Below are positions 41,336-49,270 of a DNA stretch of 64,000 nt, piece after piece. This DNA is from Streptomyces dysideae. GTDB taxonomy: Bacteria > Actinomycetota > Actinomycetes > Streptomycetales > Streptomycetaceae. Each line of letters starts with the position of its first letter. The stretch's first letter is position 1. The position numbers and the translations under genes are program-made. The stretch is from assembly GCF_001514305.1 (NCBI RefSeq), contig NZ_KQ949106.1, forward strand, positions 63,967-127,966, given 5' to 3'. The notes beneath the pieces are model-generated. The model ran no database searches. It was not told the origin of the DNA and saw only the letters and a list, made by a program, of their open reading frames with translations.

Positions 41336-42118
41336 TCAGCGCTCGCCGTGCGCGTACCGGCGTACCGCGAGCGGCGCGAACAGCACGAGCAGTGCCGCAC
41401 ACCAGGCGAGTGACCCGGCGACTGGATGCGCCACCGGCCATGCCGCACTGTTCGGCGCGGGCGCATTGCCGAACAGGTCCCGCAGCGCCGTCGCCACCGC
41501 GCTGATCGGGTTCCACTCGGCGACCGTGCGCAGCCAGCCGGGCAGCCCGTCGGTCGGGATGTACGCGTTGGACAGCAGCGGCAGGAGGAAGGTCGCGCCG
41601 CCCAGCTGACCGGCCGCCTCCTCGTTGCGGGTCAGCAGGCCCAGGAAGATCCCGACCCACGTCGTCGCGAACCGGAACAGCAGCAGCAGGCCCACGGCGC
41701 CCACCGCTTCGAGCGCGGACCCCTCGATCCGCCAGCCCACCGCGAGCCCGACCAGCAGGAACGGCACCGTCCCCGCGGCCGTCACGACCAGATCCGCGAC
41801 CGCCTGCCCGAGCGGCACGGCGCCCCGGCTCATCGGCAGCGTCCGGAACCGGTCCGTCACCCCCCGGTGTGTGTCCTGGGCCGCCTGGAACATGCCGGTC
41901 ATGATCCCGTTGGCCGCGGTCGCCACCAGCAGCCCTGGCACCAGGAAGGACCGGTACTCCTCGCCCGGCATCGCGAGGGCGCTGCCGAAGACGTAGCCGA
42001 AGAACAGCAGCATCGTGATCGGCATGGTCTGGGTGAGGATGATCAGCCCCGGGTTGTTCCGGATCCGCCGCAGCTGCCGGCCCAGCATCGCGCTGCCGTC
42101 GTACGCCAACGTGCTCAT
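41336..42118 (-). CDS. ABC-2 type exporter permease (DrrB-like)
   Basis: 260 residues with six hydrophobic segments in the ABC-2 pattern: LIILTQTMPITMLLFFGYVFGSAL, FLVPGLLVATAANGIMTGMF, LVVTAAGTVPFLLVGLAVGW, WVGIFLGLLTRNEEAAGQL, FLLPLLSNAYIPTDGLPGWL and CAALLVLFAPLAV. It forms the transmembrane path with the ATPase encoded just upstream; ATG 42118 overlaps that stop (ATGA). Probably exports a hydrophobic drug or metabolite, as daunorubicin-type systems do. Regulated with the ATPase by the TetR at 43126. Confidence 0.92.
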   Translation of the reverse strand: MSTLAYDGSAMLGRQLRRIRNNPGLIILTQTMPITMLLFFGYVFGSALAMPGEEYRSFLVPGLLVATAANGIMTGMFQAAQDTHRGVTDRFRTLPMSRGAVPLGQAVADLVVTAAGTVPFLLVGLAVGWRIEGSALEAVGAVGLLLLFRFATTWVGIFLGLLTRNEEAAGQLGGATFLLPLLSNAYIPTDGLPGWLRTVAEWNPISAVATALRDLFGNAPAPNSAAWPVAHPVAGSLAWCAALLVLFAPLAVRRYAHGER

Positions 42119-43062
42119 GCCGCACGCTCCTCGGTGTCCTCGGTGAGCCGGAGGAAGGCGTCGTCGAGGGTCGGTGGTTTCAGGCTCGCGTCGAGCAACG
42201 GCACGCCGGCCGCGTCGAGTTCGCGTACCAGGTGGGGGAGGGTGAGCGTGCCGTCCCGGGTGACCGCGCCGACCGCGCGGCGGTCATGGTCGAACGACGG
42301 CTCGGCGCCGGTGAGTTGGTCCAGTACGGCGGCCGCCTTCACCATCACGTCCGCGTCCGCGACGACGACCTCGACGTGCGCCCCGATGAGCGCCTTGAAC
42401 TGCGCGGGGGACCCCGTGTGCGCGACCCGGCCCCGGTCCACCAGGGCGATGTCGTCGGCGAGTTGATCGGCCTCCTCCAGATACTGCGTGGTCAGCAGCA
42501 CGGTCGTCCCGTCGCCGGTCAGCTCGCGCACCGCGTCCCAGATCTGGTTCCGGCTGGCCGGGTCGAGGCCTGTCGTGGGCTCGTCCAGGAACAGGACGTC
42601 GGGGCGGCGGACGAGACTCGCCGCGAGGTCGAGGCGGCGCCGCATCCCGCCCGAGTACGTCGACGCCGGACGGTCGGCGGCCTCGGCCAGCCCGAACCGG
42701 TCCAGCAGCTCACCGGCCCGCCCGGCCGGCCCGCGCACCCGGTGCAGCCGGGCGAACAGGCGGAGGTTCTCGCGTCCGGTGAGGTCGCCGTCGATCGACG
42801 CGTACTGCCCGGTGACGCCGATCCTGTGCCGTACGGCCGCCGCCTCCCGGACGAGATCGTGCCCGGCGATGCGAGCCGAGCCGGCGTCCGGCCGGAGCAG
42901 CGTCGTCAGCAGCCGCACGGCCGTGGTCTTGCCCGCGCCGTTCGGCCCGAGGACCCCGCAGACGGTGCCCTCGGCGACGGCGAGGTCCAGTCCCCGCAGG
43001 GCGCGCACCTCACCGAACCTCTTCTCCAGACCTTCACTAAGTACAGCGTACGTAGAAGTCAT
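42115..43062 (-). CDS. ABC exporter ATP-binding protein (DrrA-like)
   Basis: 315 residues from ATG 43062. Walker A GPNGAGKTT near residue 40, Q-loop GVTGQYASIDGDLTG, signature YSGGMRRRLDLAASLVRRP, Walker B VLFLDEPTTGLDP, and an H-loop substitution (LLTTQYLEEAD, Gln instead of His), a change I recall in DrrA-type ATPases. The C-terminal DUF4162-like region follows. Couples ATP hydrolysis to export by the permease at 41336. ATG lies within the right part of the 43041-43094 operator region, divergent from TetR. Confidence 0.93.
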   Translation of the reverse strand: MTSTYAVLSEGLEKRFGEVRALRGLDLAVAEGTVCGVLGPNGAGKTTAVRLLTTLLRPDAGSARIAGHDLVREAAAVRHRIGVTGQYASIDGDLTGRENLRLFARLHRVRGPAGRAGELLDRFGLAEAADRPASTYSGGMRRRLDLAASLVRRPDVLFLDEPTTGLDPASRNQIWDAVRELTGDGTTVLLTTQYLEEADQLADDIALVDRGRVAHTGSPAQFKALIGAHVEVVVADADVMVKAAAVLDQLTGAEPSFDHDRRAVGAVTRDGTLTLPHLVRELDAAGVPLLDASLKPPTLDDAFLRLTEDTEERAA

Positions 43063-43094
43063 GGCTTGACCATAGCGCACTACGTACGCTGTAC
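43041..43094. promoter_or_regulatory. TetR-type operator between the drrAB-like and TetR genes
   Basis: A perfect 15-bp inverted repeat, GTACAGCGTACGTAG at 43041-43055 and its complement at 43080-43094, is separated by 24 bp. Each arm carries internal TACGTA symmetry. The left arm lies within the first codons of the ATPase gene and the right arm lies between the divergent genes. A bound TetR dimer pair could repress both. Confidence 0.78.
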
Positions 43095-43125
43095 GTAACT
43101 AGGATGGTGGTCGAGGTGATGATCG

Positions 43126-43839
43126 ATGGCGGGCCGAGCGGCCGAACCCGAAGTGATCTGGGCCCGACCCGAGCGGACGGGGCGCGGGCCGAAACCGGCG
43201 TTCACCCGTGCCGACATCGCGGCCGCGGCCGTGCGGCTCGCCGACGCCGGGGGGCTCGACGCCGTCTCCATGCGGCATGTCGCTGCCGAGGTGGGGTGCG
43301 GGACGATGTCGCTGTACAACTACGTCCCCCGTAAGGAGGACCTGTACGAGCTGATGGTGGACGCCGTCGCCGGGGAGCACGAGCTGTGGGAGCCGTGCGG
43401 TGACTGGCGGGCGGACATGGCCCGGGTCGCCCAGCAGACGCGTTCACTGATGCACCGGCATCCCTGGCTGACGAGGCTGATGTCGCCCGTCTACGGCTTC
43501 AGCCCCAACGCCCTGCGCTATCTGGAGCACTGCCTGGCCTGCCTGGATCCGCTGGAGGCGCCCTACGGCATGAAGATGCAGCTCGTCGGGATGCTGAACG
43601 GGTGCGTGACGTCGTACGTCGCGACCGAGCTGGCCGCGGAGGAGCGGACGCGGTCGCTTCCGTGGTCGGCGGAGCAGGAGAGTGCGGTGCGGGTCGCCTA
43701 CTTCGGGAGTCAGGTGGCGAGTGGGGCGTATCCGAGGCTGGCCTCGGCGTTCATGGAGGATCCGGGGCCGATTGATCTTGAGGGGGCGTTTGCGTTGATG
43801 CTGGGCCGGATCCTGGACGCGTTCGAGCCCAAGAACTAG
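43126..43839 (+). CDS. TetR-family regulator of the adjacent ABC exporter
   Basis: 237 residues. The helix-turn-helix is FTRADIAAAAVRLADAGGLDAVSMRHVAAEVGCGTMSLYNYVPRKEDLYELM, followed by a TetR_C-type ligand domain with GMLNGCVTSYVATELAAEE. A short N-terminal extension (AEPEVIWARPERTGRGPKP) is typical of drug-exporter regulators. The gene is divergent from the DrrAB-like genes with the operator at 43041-43094 between, indicating repression relieved by the export substrate. Its stop codon TAG belongs to the terminal CTAG of the 43836-43899 repeat. Confidence 0.9.
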   Translation: MAGRAAEPEVIWARPERTGRGPKPAFTRADIAAAAVRLADAGGLDAVSMRHVAAEVGCGTMSLYNYVPRKEDLYELMVDAVAGEHELWEPCGDWRADMARVAQQTRSLMHRHPWLTRLMSPVYGFSPNALRYLEHCLACLDPLEAPYGMKMQLVGMLNGCVTSYVATELAAEERTRSLPWSAEQESAVRVAYFGSQVASGAYPRLASAFMEDPGPIDLEGAFALMLGRILDAFEPKN

Positions 43840-43899
43840 GGGGTGTTTCGAAAGTCCTGTGCGGTGCCCGCGGTCAAACGTTGCCTGCCGGGGCACTAG
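43836..43899. repeat. Short (64-bp) copy of the CTAG-bounded repeat element
   Basis: Begins CTAGGGGGTGTTTCGAAAGT and ends GTTGCCTGCCGGGGCACTAG. In reverse complement both ends match the ends of the 233-bp element at 53070-53302 nearly base for base, but the hairpin interior is absent. It fills the whole gap between two convergent genes; the CTAG at each end provides the TAG stop of the TetR gene (43837-43839) and of the minus-strand gene ending at 43896. Confidence 0.8.
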
Positions 43900-45071
43900 A
43901 TCAGCGCGAACTGGCCCTCCGGGCCTTCCTCATGGTGATCCAAGACAGACGCCGGCTTCCGTGCCGCCTCCGGTACCGGAAGCACCCCCGCCCCGCGCAG
44001 CTCCGTCGCCGTCACCGGTGCCGTCACTGTCAACTCCTCCTGCCGCGGCCGCAGTTCCGCGAGCAGCGCCAGCACCGTGATCAGCTCCAGCAGTTCCGAC
44101 GTCCACGTCTGCGGCCATGCCGCCGGGCGGATCGCCGCCAGTGTGCCGGGCTCGGGCTCAGTGGTACGGGCGGTGAACCACTGCTCCAGGACCCGCACCC
44201 CGTCGACCTCGTAGTCCCAGGCCTCCGGCGGCACCGGGGAGACGCGGCCCTCGTCGAGGTGCAGGGTCTCCTCGTCGCGGTCGTAATGGAGGGTGACGGG
44301 GCGGGACGGGAGTGGCGCGCGGACGTAGGGGCGGCGGCCGCCCGGCAGCTTGGGGCGGTCGCCGTTGCGGCGCATCAGCCACAGCAGGCGCCGGCCCAAC
44401 TCGACGCCGTGTGCCCAGAGTTCGGTGTCCTCGGTGAGCGGGACGGCATGTCCGCAGGGGGAGTGGCGGACGGTCGCCAGAGACCATGCGAGGACGTCCA
44501 CCGCCGCCACGGGACGCCCGAGCCGCGCGCCCAGGTGCTCCAGCAGGCCCGGCGCCAGGTTCGGTTCCGCACCGCCGGGTCGTCGGTAGAGCGGGCGGAC
44601 GCGGCCGGGGCGGAACAGCGCGAGCCGCGAGGTGGCGAGCAGGAGCGGGCCGGAGGCGTCGGGGACCGCCGTCGCCTCGACCGCGAAGATCTGGTGCTCG
44701 TCCGCCACCCGCCACAGCTCGGGGCGGGCCGCGTCGATCAGGCGGTGGTCGGGGATCAGCCACTGCTCGTCGAAGGGGGCGTGCAGGACGCGTACGGGGT
44801 CCGCGCACGGGCCGGTCGCGCGGATCAGCTTCTCGGTGCCGGTCGACTGGCCCGGCAGCTGGCCCACCGCCGAGTGCAGCGTGCGCGAGCGCGTCGGTTC
44901 CAGCAGGGCCTCCCGGTCCGGGCCCTCGGCCTTCACCAGGGCGTCCCAGCGGGCCTTCAGGGATGCCTCGTCGGGGCCCGTCGGCCACCCCCGGCCGAGC
45001 CGCGGCGGTGCGACGGACCACGGCAGAAGGTCCGCCAGCAGCGGAGCGTCGTCGTGCGTCACGCTGGGCAT
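43896..45071 (-). CDS. Type ISP restriction-modification C-terminal-like protein (stand-alone)
   Basis: 391 residues from ATG 45071 (MPSVTHDDAPLLADLLPWSV). Conserved blocks include TRSRTLHSAVGQLPGQSTGT, FDEQWLIPDHRLIDAARPELW, GRVRPLYRRPGGAEPNLAPGL and LPSRPVTLHYDRDEETLHL, which I recognise from actinobacterial proteins annotated as type ISP restriction/modification enzymes (the C-terminal target-recognition-like part). No helicase, nuclease or methyltransferase motifs (no NPPY) are present, so it is unlikely to act as a complete enzyme. Its stop codon lies in the CTAG terminus of the adjacent repeat. True function unknown. Confidence 0.7.
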   Translation of the reverse strand: MPSVTHDDAPLLADLLPWSVAPPRLGRGWPTGPDEASLKARWDALVKAEGPDREALLEPTRSRTLHSAVGQLPGQSTGTEKLIRATGPCADPVRVLHAPFDEQWLIPDHRLIDAARPELWRVADEHQIFAVEATAVPDASGPLLLATSRLALFRPGRVRPLYRRPGGAEPNLAPGLLEHLGARLGRPVAAVDVLAWSLATVRHSPCGHAVPLTEDTELWAHGVELGRRLLWLMRRNGDRPKLPGGRRPYVRAPLPSRPVTLHYDRDEETLHLDEGRVSPVPPEAWDYEVDGVRVLEQWFTARTTEPEPGTLAAIRPAAWPQTWTSELLELITVLALLAELRPRQEELTVTAPVTATELRGAGVLPVPEAARKPASVLDHHEEGPEGQFALI

Positions 45072-45097
45072 CGTACGACTTGTCCGCGACACAGGGG

Positions 45098-45847
45098 TCA
45101 GGTGGCGTCGAGGGTCACCGTGAAGGAGAAGCGGTCACCCCGGTAGTGGATGACCGCCGCGTCCAGCACCCGCCCCGCCGCGTCGTACGTCATGCCCGTG
45201 TAGTGCAGGATCGGGCTGAGCAGCGGGACTTGGAGCAGGCGCGCCGTCTCCGGGTCCGCCAGCCTTGCCTCCACCGTGTCCGTGATGCGGCTGATGTCCG
45301 CCCCCACGGCATCCCGCAGCACCTTTGTCATCGGCCAGCGCAGCAGGTCGTCCAGGTCGATGCGGGCGGCCAGTTCGGGGCGGACGTAGTTGCGGGCGTG
45401 GTTGGTCGGCTCGCCCGTCTTCTCGTCGCCACGCAGGCGGTGGTACGTGGCCACCTCGTCGAGATCCGGGAAGTACTCGGCGAGGTCGCCGGGCACGGGC
45501 GCCTTGCCGTGGTCCAGCAGTTCCGTCGCCATGCCGGACTGCTGGGCCACGATCGCGTCCACCGAGCCGAGCAGCCGCACGGGGGCGCCCCGGCGGGCGT
45601 CCGGCTCGATGAACGTGCCGCGCCGGCGGTGCCGGGTGATCAGCCCCTCGTCCTCCAGCTCCTTCAGCGCCTGCCGCATGGTCAGCACACTCACGCCGTA
45701 GTGCCCGGCCAGCTGCTCCTCGGTGGGCAGCCGCAGCGGGTCCTGGGCGCGGCGGCCCAGTATCGAGGCGCGCAGCGACTGCGACACCTGGTACCAGAGC
45801 GGCAGCTTGCGGTTCAGGACGATGGAGTCCGGGGCGAAGGAGGTCAC
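45098..45847 (-). CDS. GntR-family regulator, HutC/UTRA type
   Basis: About 249 residues. The winged helix is LPLWYQVSQSLRASILGRRAQDPLRLPTEEQLAGHYGVSVLTMRQALKELEDEGLITRHRRRGTFIEP; the UTRA effector domain follows with VATYHRLRGDEKTGEPTNHARNYV and LHYTGMTYDAAGRVLDAAVIHYRGDRFSF. GTG 45847 is used; TTG 45871, three bases after the hmgA stop, is an alternative. It is directly downstream of homogentisate dioxygenase on the same strand, so it probably senses an intermediate of tyrosine/phenylalanine breakdown. Confidence 0.88.
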   Translation of the reverse strand: MTSFAPDSIVLNRKLPLWYQVSQSLRASILGRRAQDPLRLPTEEQLAGHYGVSVLTMRQALKELEDEGLITRHRRRGTFIEPDARRGAPVRLLGSVDAIVAQQSGMATELLDHGKAPVPGDLAEYFPDLDEVATYHRLRGDEKTGEPTNHARNYVRPELAARIDLDDLLRWPMTKVLRDAVGADISRITDTVEARLADPETARLLQVPLLSPILHYTGMTYDAAGRVLDAAVIHYRGDRFSFTVTLDAT

Positions 45848-45874
45848 AGGGCCATCCGTACCGGTAGGCAATCT

Positions 45875-47224
45875 TCAGTGCAAGGGGCGGAAATGACGCT
45901 CGGGGCCCTGCCAGACGTCGTCGTACCGCTGTTGCAGATGCTCCGCGCGGGCCGCCTGCGGTGCCAGCGTCACCGGCCACCGCGTCTCGAACATGAACGC
46001 CAGGCCGTCGTCGACCTTGTGCGGCTTCAGCTCGGCAGCGCTCGCCCGCTCGAACGTCTCCCGGTCCGGTCCGTGCGCCGACATCATGTTGTGCAGCGAG
46101 CCGCCGCCCGGCACAAAGCCCCCTGGACCGGCTGCCTTCGCGTCGTACGCGCCCTCGATCAGGCCCATGTACTCGCTCATCACGTTCCGGTGGAAGTACG
46201 GCGGCCGGAACGTGTCCTCGCCCACCAGCCAGCGCGGCGCGAACACCACGAAGTCGATGCCCGCCAGGCCGGGGGTGTCGGACGGCGACGTCAGCACCGT
46301 GAAGATCGAAGGGTCCGGGTGGTCGTAGGAGATGGTCCCGAGCACATTGAAACGGCGCAGGTCGTAGATGTACGGCACATGGTTGCCGTGCCAGGCGACC
46401 GCGTCGAGCGGCGAGTGGTCGTACGTCGCCGTCCAGAGGTTGCCGCAGAACTTGTTGACCACCTCCACCGGCCCCTCGAAGTCCTCGTACGCGGCGACCG
46501 GTGCCCGGAAGTCCCGTGCGTTGGCGAGCCCGTTGGCGCCGATCGGGCCCAGGTCGGGGAGCCGGAAGGGCGCACCGTAGTTCTCGCACACATAGCCGCG
46601 CGCGGTCGGGCTCTGCCCGCCGTCGGATGCGGTGTCGAGCAGCTCCACACGGAACCGCACCCCACGTGGGACCAGCGCCACCTGTCCCGGCTCCGCGTGC
46701 AGCAGCCCGAACTCCGTGTGCAGCAGCAGTCCGCCGCGCTCCGGCACGATCAGCAGCTCGCCGTCGGCGTCGCTGAAGACGCGGTCCATCGAGGAGTTGG
46801 CGTGATACAGGTGCACTGCCATGCCGGAGCGCTGGGTCGCGTCGCCGTTGCCGCCGAGGGTCCACAGGCCCGCCAGGAAGTCGGTGCCCTCGGCCGGCTC
46901 CGGCAGCGGGTTCCAGCGCAGCCGGTTCGGGTCCGGCACCGACTCCGTGAAGGGCGCCGTGCGGATCGCGCCGTTGTCCGTGCGCGTGAACGCCGGGTGC
47001 GCGGCCGACGGACGGATCCGGTACAGCCACGAGCGGCGGTTGTGCGCCCTCGGCTCGGTGAACGCCGTACCGCTCAGCTGCTCCGCGTACAGCCCGAGCG
47101 GCGCACGTTGCGGTGAGTTGCGGCCCTCGGGCAGAGCGCCCGGCACCGCCTCCGAGCTGTGCTCGTTGCCGAAACCGGAGAGGTAGGTCAGCCCTTCCGC
47201 GGTCTTCCGCGCGTCCCCGCTCAT
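45875..47224 (-). CDS. hmgA: Homogentisate 1,2-dioxygenase
   Basis: 449 residues, normal for the family. The N-terminus reads LTYLSGFGNEHSSEAVPGALPEGRNSPQ, which is characteristic, then NRRSWLYRIRPSAAHP. The C-terminal metal-binding cupin includes FRPPYFHRNVMSEYMGLIEG (iron ligands His and Glu) and LHNMMSAHGPDRETFERA. It opens the homogentisate ring to maleylacetoacetate in tyrosine and phenylalanine catabolism; other steps of the pathway are not in the window. Followed at once by a GntR regulator, likely cotranscribed. Confidence 0.96.
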   Translation of the reverse strand: MSGDARKTAEGLTYLSGFGNEHSSEAVPGALPEGRNSPQRAPLGLYAEQLSGTAFTEPRAHNRRSWLYRIRPSAAHPAFTRTDNGAIRTAPFTESVPDPNRLRWNPLPEPAEGTDFLAGLWTLGGNGDATQRSGMAVHLYHANSSMDRVFSDADGELLIVPERGGLLLHTEFGLLHAEPGQVALVPRGVRFRVELLDTASDGGQSPTARGYVCENYGAPFRLPDLGPIGANGLANARDFRAPVAAYEDFEGPVEVVNKFCGNLWTATYDHSPLDAVAWHGNHVPYIYDLRRFNVLGTISYDHPDPSIFTVLTSPSDTPGLAGIDFVVFAPRWLVGEDTFRPPYFHRNVMSEYMGLIEGAYDAKAAGPGGFVPGGGSLHNMMSAHGPDRETFERASAAELKPHKVDDGLAFMFETRWPVTLAPQAARAEHLQQRYDDVWQGPERHFRPLH

Positions 47225-47374
47225 GATCGCTCCCTTGAGATCTGATTCCTATGCTTCACCGTAGGATTGCGTATTCGCGGGCGCAAGGGGGACGCTTGAC
47301 CTCCTCTCTGAGGACGACCGGAACCCGACCTCAGAAGGATCCGTATTTCGGACCGGTGTTCTACGCTCCCCCGC

Positions 47375-47962
47375 ATGTCGTCGTGGATGCGGGCCCTTCC
47401 TGCCGCGCTCGCGGTCTGTGTCCTGCTGCTGACCGGATCCGCGGGCTGCGCCTCCGGTGGTGCCCGGGAACAGCCGGGCGGGGCGTCGCCCTCGCCGGTG
47501 GGCAGGCTTCTCGACGACGCCGACGAGGAAGGGCGGAAGTACCGCGAGGTGGGCGAGAAGGGTGCGCCCGAGGTCGGCATCGAGGTGCAGCCGGAGGAGG
47601 ACGACAGCTGGGACGTACGGCTGACCGTCCGCAACTTCCGCTTCTCACCGGCCGGTACGAAGGCGGAGGCGGCGGCCGGCCGCGGGCTTGCGTATGTCTA
47701 CCTGGACGGCCACCTCGTCACCCGGCTCCGCGGCCCCGAGTGCCGCCTCCCGGCCGACCTGGTCCCGCGCGGCACGCACCACGTCACCGCCCGTCTCCAT
47801 GCCGACGACGGCACGGTATGGGCCGTCGACGGCGAACCCGTCGAGAGCACGGCCGACATCACCGCGTCGGAGGCGGTGACGGCGACCCCGACGGCCTCCG
47901 CGGCTGCCCGGCTCCACAGTGGGGGCCGAGGTTCACTGGACCGGGCCGTAGGGGCATCATGA
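47375..47962 (+). CDS. Putative lipoprotein
   Basis: 195 residues with a lipoprotein signal: MSSWMRALPAALAVCVLLLT then GSAGC, the lipobox cysteine near residue 25. The mature part contains a beta-rich segment (WDVRLTVRNFRFSPAG, GLAYVYLDGHLVTRLRGPEC, RGTHHVTARLHADDGTVWAVDGE), resembling the small secreted domains that bind metals or ligands, and a Ser/Thr/Ala-rich tail. No named family. Its stop overlaps the TetR start (ATGA), so lipoprotein and regulator are cotranscribed and may form a sensing circuit. Confidence 0.8.
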   Translation: MSSWMRALPAALAVCVLLLTGSAGCASGGAREQPGGASPSPVGRLLDDADEEGRKYREVGEKGAPEVGIEVQPEEDDSWDVRLTVRNFRFSPAGTKAEAAAGRGLAYVYLDGHLVTRLRGPECRLPADLVPRGTHHVTARLHADDGTVWAVDGEPVESTADITASEAVTATPTASAAARLHSGGRGSLDRAVGAS

Positions 47963-48576
47963 GCACCGTGCCAAACGCGACCCCGCTACGCCGTGCGCCC
48001 GTGCAGCGGCGCAGTGCCGAACGGCTCACCCGAATCCTCGACGCCTGCGCCGACCTCCTCGACGAGGTCGGCTACGACGCCCTGAGCACCCGCGCCGTCG
48101 CCCTGCGCGCCGGCGTCCCCATCGGCTCTGTCTACCGTTTCTTCGGCAACAAACGGCAGATGGCCGACGCGCTCGCCCAGCGCAACCTCGAGCGCTACAC
48201 CGACCGTGTCACCGAGCGCCTGAAGCAGGCCGGCGACATCGGCTGGCGCGCGGTGGTGGACGCCGTACTCGACGAGTACCTCGCCATGAAGCGCACCGCT
48301 CCCGGCTTCTCCCTCGTCGACTTCGGCAACCAGATCCCGGTCGGCAACCGCCAGACCGAACCCAACCACCGAGTCGCCGACCGCCTCACCGACCTCCTCT
48401 CCACCTACCTCGACCGCACCCCCGACGACGACCTGCGCCGCACCTTCCTCATCGCGGTGGAAACCGCGGACACCCTGGTCCACCTGGCCTTCCGGATGGC
48501 CCCGGAGGGGGACGAACGGATCATCGCGGAGACCCGGGAGATGCTGCGGGCGTATTTGGCGCGGGTGCTGGACTGA
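47959..48576 (+). CDS. TetR-family transcriptional regulator
   Basis: 205 residues from ATG 47959, overlapping the lipoprotein stop by 4 nt. The N-terminal HTH reads RSAERLTRILDACADLLDEVGYDALSTRAVALRAGVPIGSVYRFFGNKRQMADALAQRNLERY. The ligand domain includes FSLVDFGNQIPVGNRQTEPNHRVADRLTDLL. A TetR-like operator (CATGCC...GGTATG, 49194-49213) lies upstream of the oxidoreductase gene about 600 bp downstream, and a related one precedes the transporter at 60458, but which regulator binds them is not known. Confidence 0.9.
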   Translation: MSTVPNATPLRRAPVQRRSAERLTRILDACADLLDEVGYDALSTRAVALRAGVPIGSVYRFFGNKRQMADALAQRNLERYTDRVTERLKQAGDIGWRAVVDAVLDEYLAMKRTAPGFSLVDFGNQIPVGNRQTEPNHRVADRLTDLLSTYLDRTPDDDLRRTFLIAVETADTLVHLAFRMAPEGDERIIAETREMLRAYLARVLD

Positions 48577-49270
48577 GGGGCCCGGGGCGGCCGCCGGGGG
48601 CATGGTGAGACGGCCGCGGGCGACGGGGGTGGTTGCGGCGCAGCGACGGCATGGCGGCGGGAAAGACGGGCGCTCGCCGGGGCGGCGGCTGTGGGGGAGT
48701 GGCGGGTGGCTGTGGGGGTTGGTGGTCGGGTGGTCGCGGGCGTGGCGGTGAGCGTCGCGGGCTGGCGGCGGGTGCTCGCGGTGCCGGCAGCGCGACGGAC
48801 GTGGGGAGCGGCGGGTGGCCGTCGTGGCGACGGCGGGGTGCCGCTGAAGTGGCGGCAAGACCTGCGGGGCAATGGCGTGCGGCTGTGAGATGGGCGGCGC
48901 GACGGTCGGGGGACCGGTGTTGGGTGGTGGTTCGGTCGTGGGACGGCCGTGGAGCGGCAGGGTTCGGTCGCGGGGCGGCAGCGCGTAGGGCGGGGGACGG
49001 CGGTGGTCCAGCCGGGCGCGGTGGGCGCGTTCGTGGAATCGCCGGGCGCGGCCGGGCGCGGCGGCGGTTCCGTCGGAGTCGGTGGGCGCGTTCGTGGAAT
49101 GGCGACCTCGGTCGGGCGCTGGGGTGACAGTGTGTTGGCTGGCGGTCGACCGTGCGCGAATTCGCGACCTCACCCCTGCCAGGGCCTCCCCTCCATGCCT
49201 ACCGGTCGGTATGCTCGGGCTGCGACATACGTCCCTGCGTCAGCGAAGCCGCCACCCTCCGGGAGGACCC
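48577..49270. other. Long G-skewed intergenic region
   Basis: About 690 bp without a credible gene. The + strand is dominated by G runs (GGGGG, GGTGGG, GGCGGG), leaving the complement extremely Pro/Arg/His-rich in every frame. A 19-bp exact repeat (GTGGGCGCGTTCGTGGAAT) occurs at 49021-49039 and 49082-49100. The last 80 bp hold a TetR-like operator and the GGGAGGA ribosome site of the next gene. Confidence 0.6.
49194..49213. promoter_or_regulatory. TetR-like operator upstream of the oxidoreductase gene
   Basis: CATGCCTACCGGTCGGTATG is an imperfect palindrome around ACCGGT, matching the general TetR pattern of CATACCGACCGGTCGGTATG. It lies 58 bp before the GTG start. A similar 20-bp site occurs at 60396-60415. 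Confidence 0.55.

Noticed and set aside
48600..49173. Long minus-strand frame rich in Pro, His, Arg and Thr upstream of the oxidoreductase
   Set aside because: A consequence of the G-skewed DNA; extreme low complexity, no start context and it continues as antisense through the TetR gene.
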